From Actinoplanes flavus (lineage in GTDB: Bacteria; Actinomycetota; Actinomycetes; Mycobacteriales; Micromonosporaceae), in contig NZ_JAGFNS010000006.1 in the NCBI RefSeq assembly GCF_017592555.1, forward strand, positions 282,038 to 346,037: a stretch of 64,000 nucleotides of DNA, in the 5' to 3' direction. A program made the translations under genes and the position numbers. The notes beneath the pieces were generated by a model, which did no database searches, was not told the origin of the DNA, and saw nothing but the letters and a program-made list of their open reading frames with translations. The stretch's first letter is position 1, and every line of letters begins with the position of its first letter. Shown here one piece after another: positions 63,385 through 64,000 of the stretch.

Positions 63385-63840
63385 TCAGTAGACGCCGAAC
63401 GGGCTGTTCGCGACCGGGCCGTTGACCCAGCCGCCGAAGCGCGGACCGTAACCGAGGAAGCCGTCGGTACCGTAGCGGTACTGGTAGCCCCGGTAGTAGT
63501 CGCGGAAACCGGGCCGGCCCCAGTTCCAGTCGAGGCGGTCGATCTCGAGCGCCCAGGCGCGGCCCCAGCGGTAGCCACCGCCACCCACCAGGTCGCAGTC
63601 GTAGTCGTCCCAGTAGCCGCGGACCAGGCCGACCCGGCCGGCCCGCTCGCAGCCACCCAGCGTACGGAAGAAGCCGACCACCTCGTCGCCGTAGTACGGG
63701 TAGTGCTTCTGGACCTTGCTGGTCGACGGCTTGGCCGGCGCCTTGTCGCCACCGTCCACCGCGAGCGCCGGCGCGCTGGCACCGAGCGCGGCCACCAGGC
63801 CGATGCCGGCCATCGTCAGAGTCCGGAGCACCTTCTTCAT
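63385..63840 (-). CDS. Small secreted Tyr/Trp/Gly-rich protein, unknown function
   Basis: A 151-residue exported protein: signal peptide KKVLRTLTMAGIGLVAALGA ending ALA-VDGG, then a short Lys/Pro linker and a ~105-residue domain very rich in Tyr, Gly, Trp, Arg and Asp (WDDYDCDLVGGGGYRWGRAW, RPGFRDYYRGYQYRYGTDG). Two Cys may pair. No known family is recognised. ATG at 63840 is preceded by GAGGAAAA. The upstream region holds a 16-bp palindrome that may be an operator. Confidence 0.75.
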   Translation of the reverse strand: MKKVLRTLTMAGIGLVAALGASAPALAVDGGDKAPAKPSTSKVQKHYPYYGDEVVGFFRTLGGCERAGRVGLVRGYWDDYDCDLVGGGGYRWGRAWALEIDRLDWNWGRPGFRDYYRGYQYRYGTDGFLGYGPRFGGWVNGPVANSPFGVY

Positions 63841-63893
63841 ACCGTTTTCCTCACTTCCGATGAGTTCGGTTGGTTGCCCAAACTCTCCCATAT

Positions 63894-63969
63894 CGGACAT
63901 AAAAGTCTTGGAAGACCAACTGGTACTTTTAGTCACGTAAGTGTGATTTTCGGCGGACACATATGTCCG
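63894..63969 (-). promoter_or_regulatory. CGGACA palindrome and half-site upstream of secreted protein gene
   Basis: CGGACA CATA TGTCCG at 63954-63969 is a symmetric dyad, and the same half-site CGGACAT recurs at 63894-63900. The pair lies within 130 bp upstream of the 63840 start, in an AT-richer stretch. A repressor or activator site is likely; the regulator is unknown. Confidence 0.4.
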
Positions 63970-64000
63970 AATGATCTAGCGCAAACGGCAGCGGGGCGGG

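Overview
The window is a high-GC actinobacterial chromosome segment, most likely from the Micromonosporaceae (an Actinoplanes-like organism). This is inferred from very high GC, many GTG and TTG starts, apparently leaderless genes, and housekeeping gene orders that match other actinobacteria. The block mfd / SurA-like lipoprotein / mazG / eno / ftsB / DUF501 / ppx parallels Mycobacterium tuberculosis Rv1020-Rv1026. The block chorismate mutase / uvrD1 / M23 peptidase / sucC / sucD / DUF6350 / purN / purH parallels Rv0948c-Rv0957.

Layout. 1-16079 is core: a partial PadR regulator, ppx, argA, DUF501, ftsB, eno, a PilZ protein, a lipoprotein, a DUF885 protein, mazG, a SurA-like lipoprotein, mfd and ppc. 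16080-19470 is an accessory islet of lower GC: an uncharacterised gene, a DUF4365 gene cut at its 5' end by an intact IS256-family element, and a fragment of a second DUF4365-like gene on the far side. 19478-22908 is a four-gene ABC transporter operon. 22988-38085 is an exopolysaccharide region: an APS kinase fused to a degenerate ATP-sulfurylase domain, a Wzz-like protein, a Wzy-like polymerase, a Wzx-like flippase, two sulfotransferases, a WecG/TagA glycosyltransferase, a GT2 glycosyltransferase, a kinase-like protein, a methyltransferase and two GH26-like hydrolases. Together they predict a sulfated surface or secreted polysaccharide. A DeoR regulator with galT follows.

40171-52419 is central metabolism: adhE, icd, mdh, purH, purN, sucD and sucC, with strong hairpin terminators between units. 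52966-58321 holds a stand-alone B12-binding protein, two M23 peptidases, a beta-carbonic anhydrase and an MFS transporter with a C-terminal winged-helix extension. 58395-63840 holds pcrA/uvrD, a secreted 5'-nucleotidase, chorismate mutase and a small secreted Tyr/Trp/Gly-rich protein.

The strongest regulatory find is upstream of chorismate mutase. An apparently leaderless 21-codon reading frame with consecutive Phe-Phe-Tyr-Tyr codons (62864-62929) is followed by a 14-bp terminator hairpin and a competing upstream hairpin. This is the architecture of ribosome-mediated attenuation responding to phenylalanine and tyrosine. No tRNA, rRNA or CRISPR array was seen.
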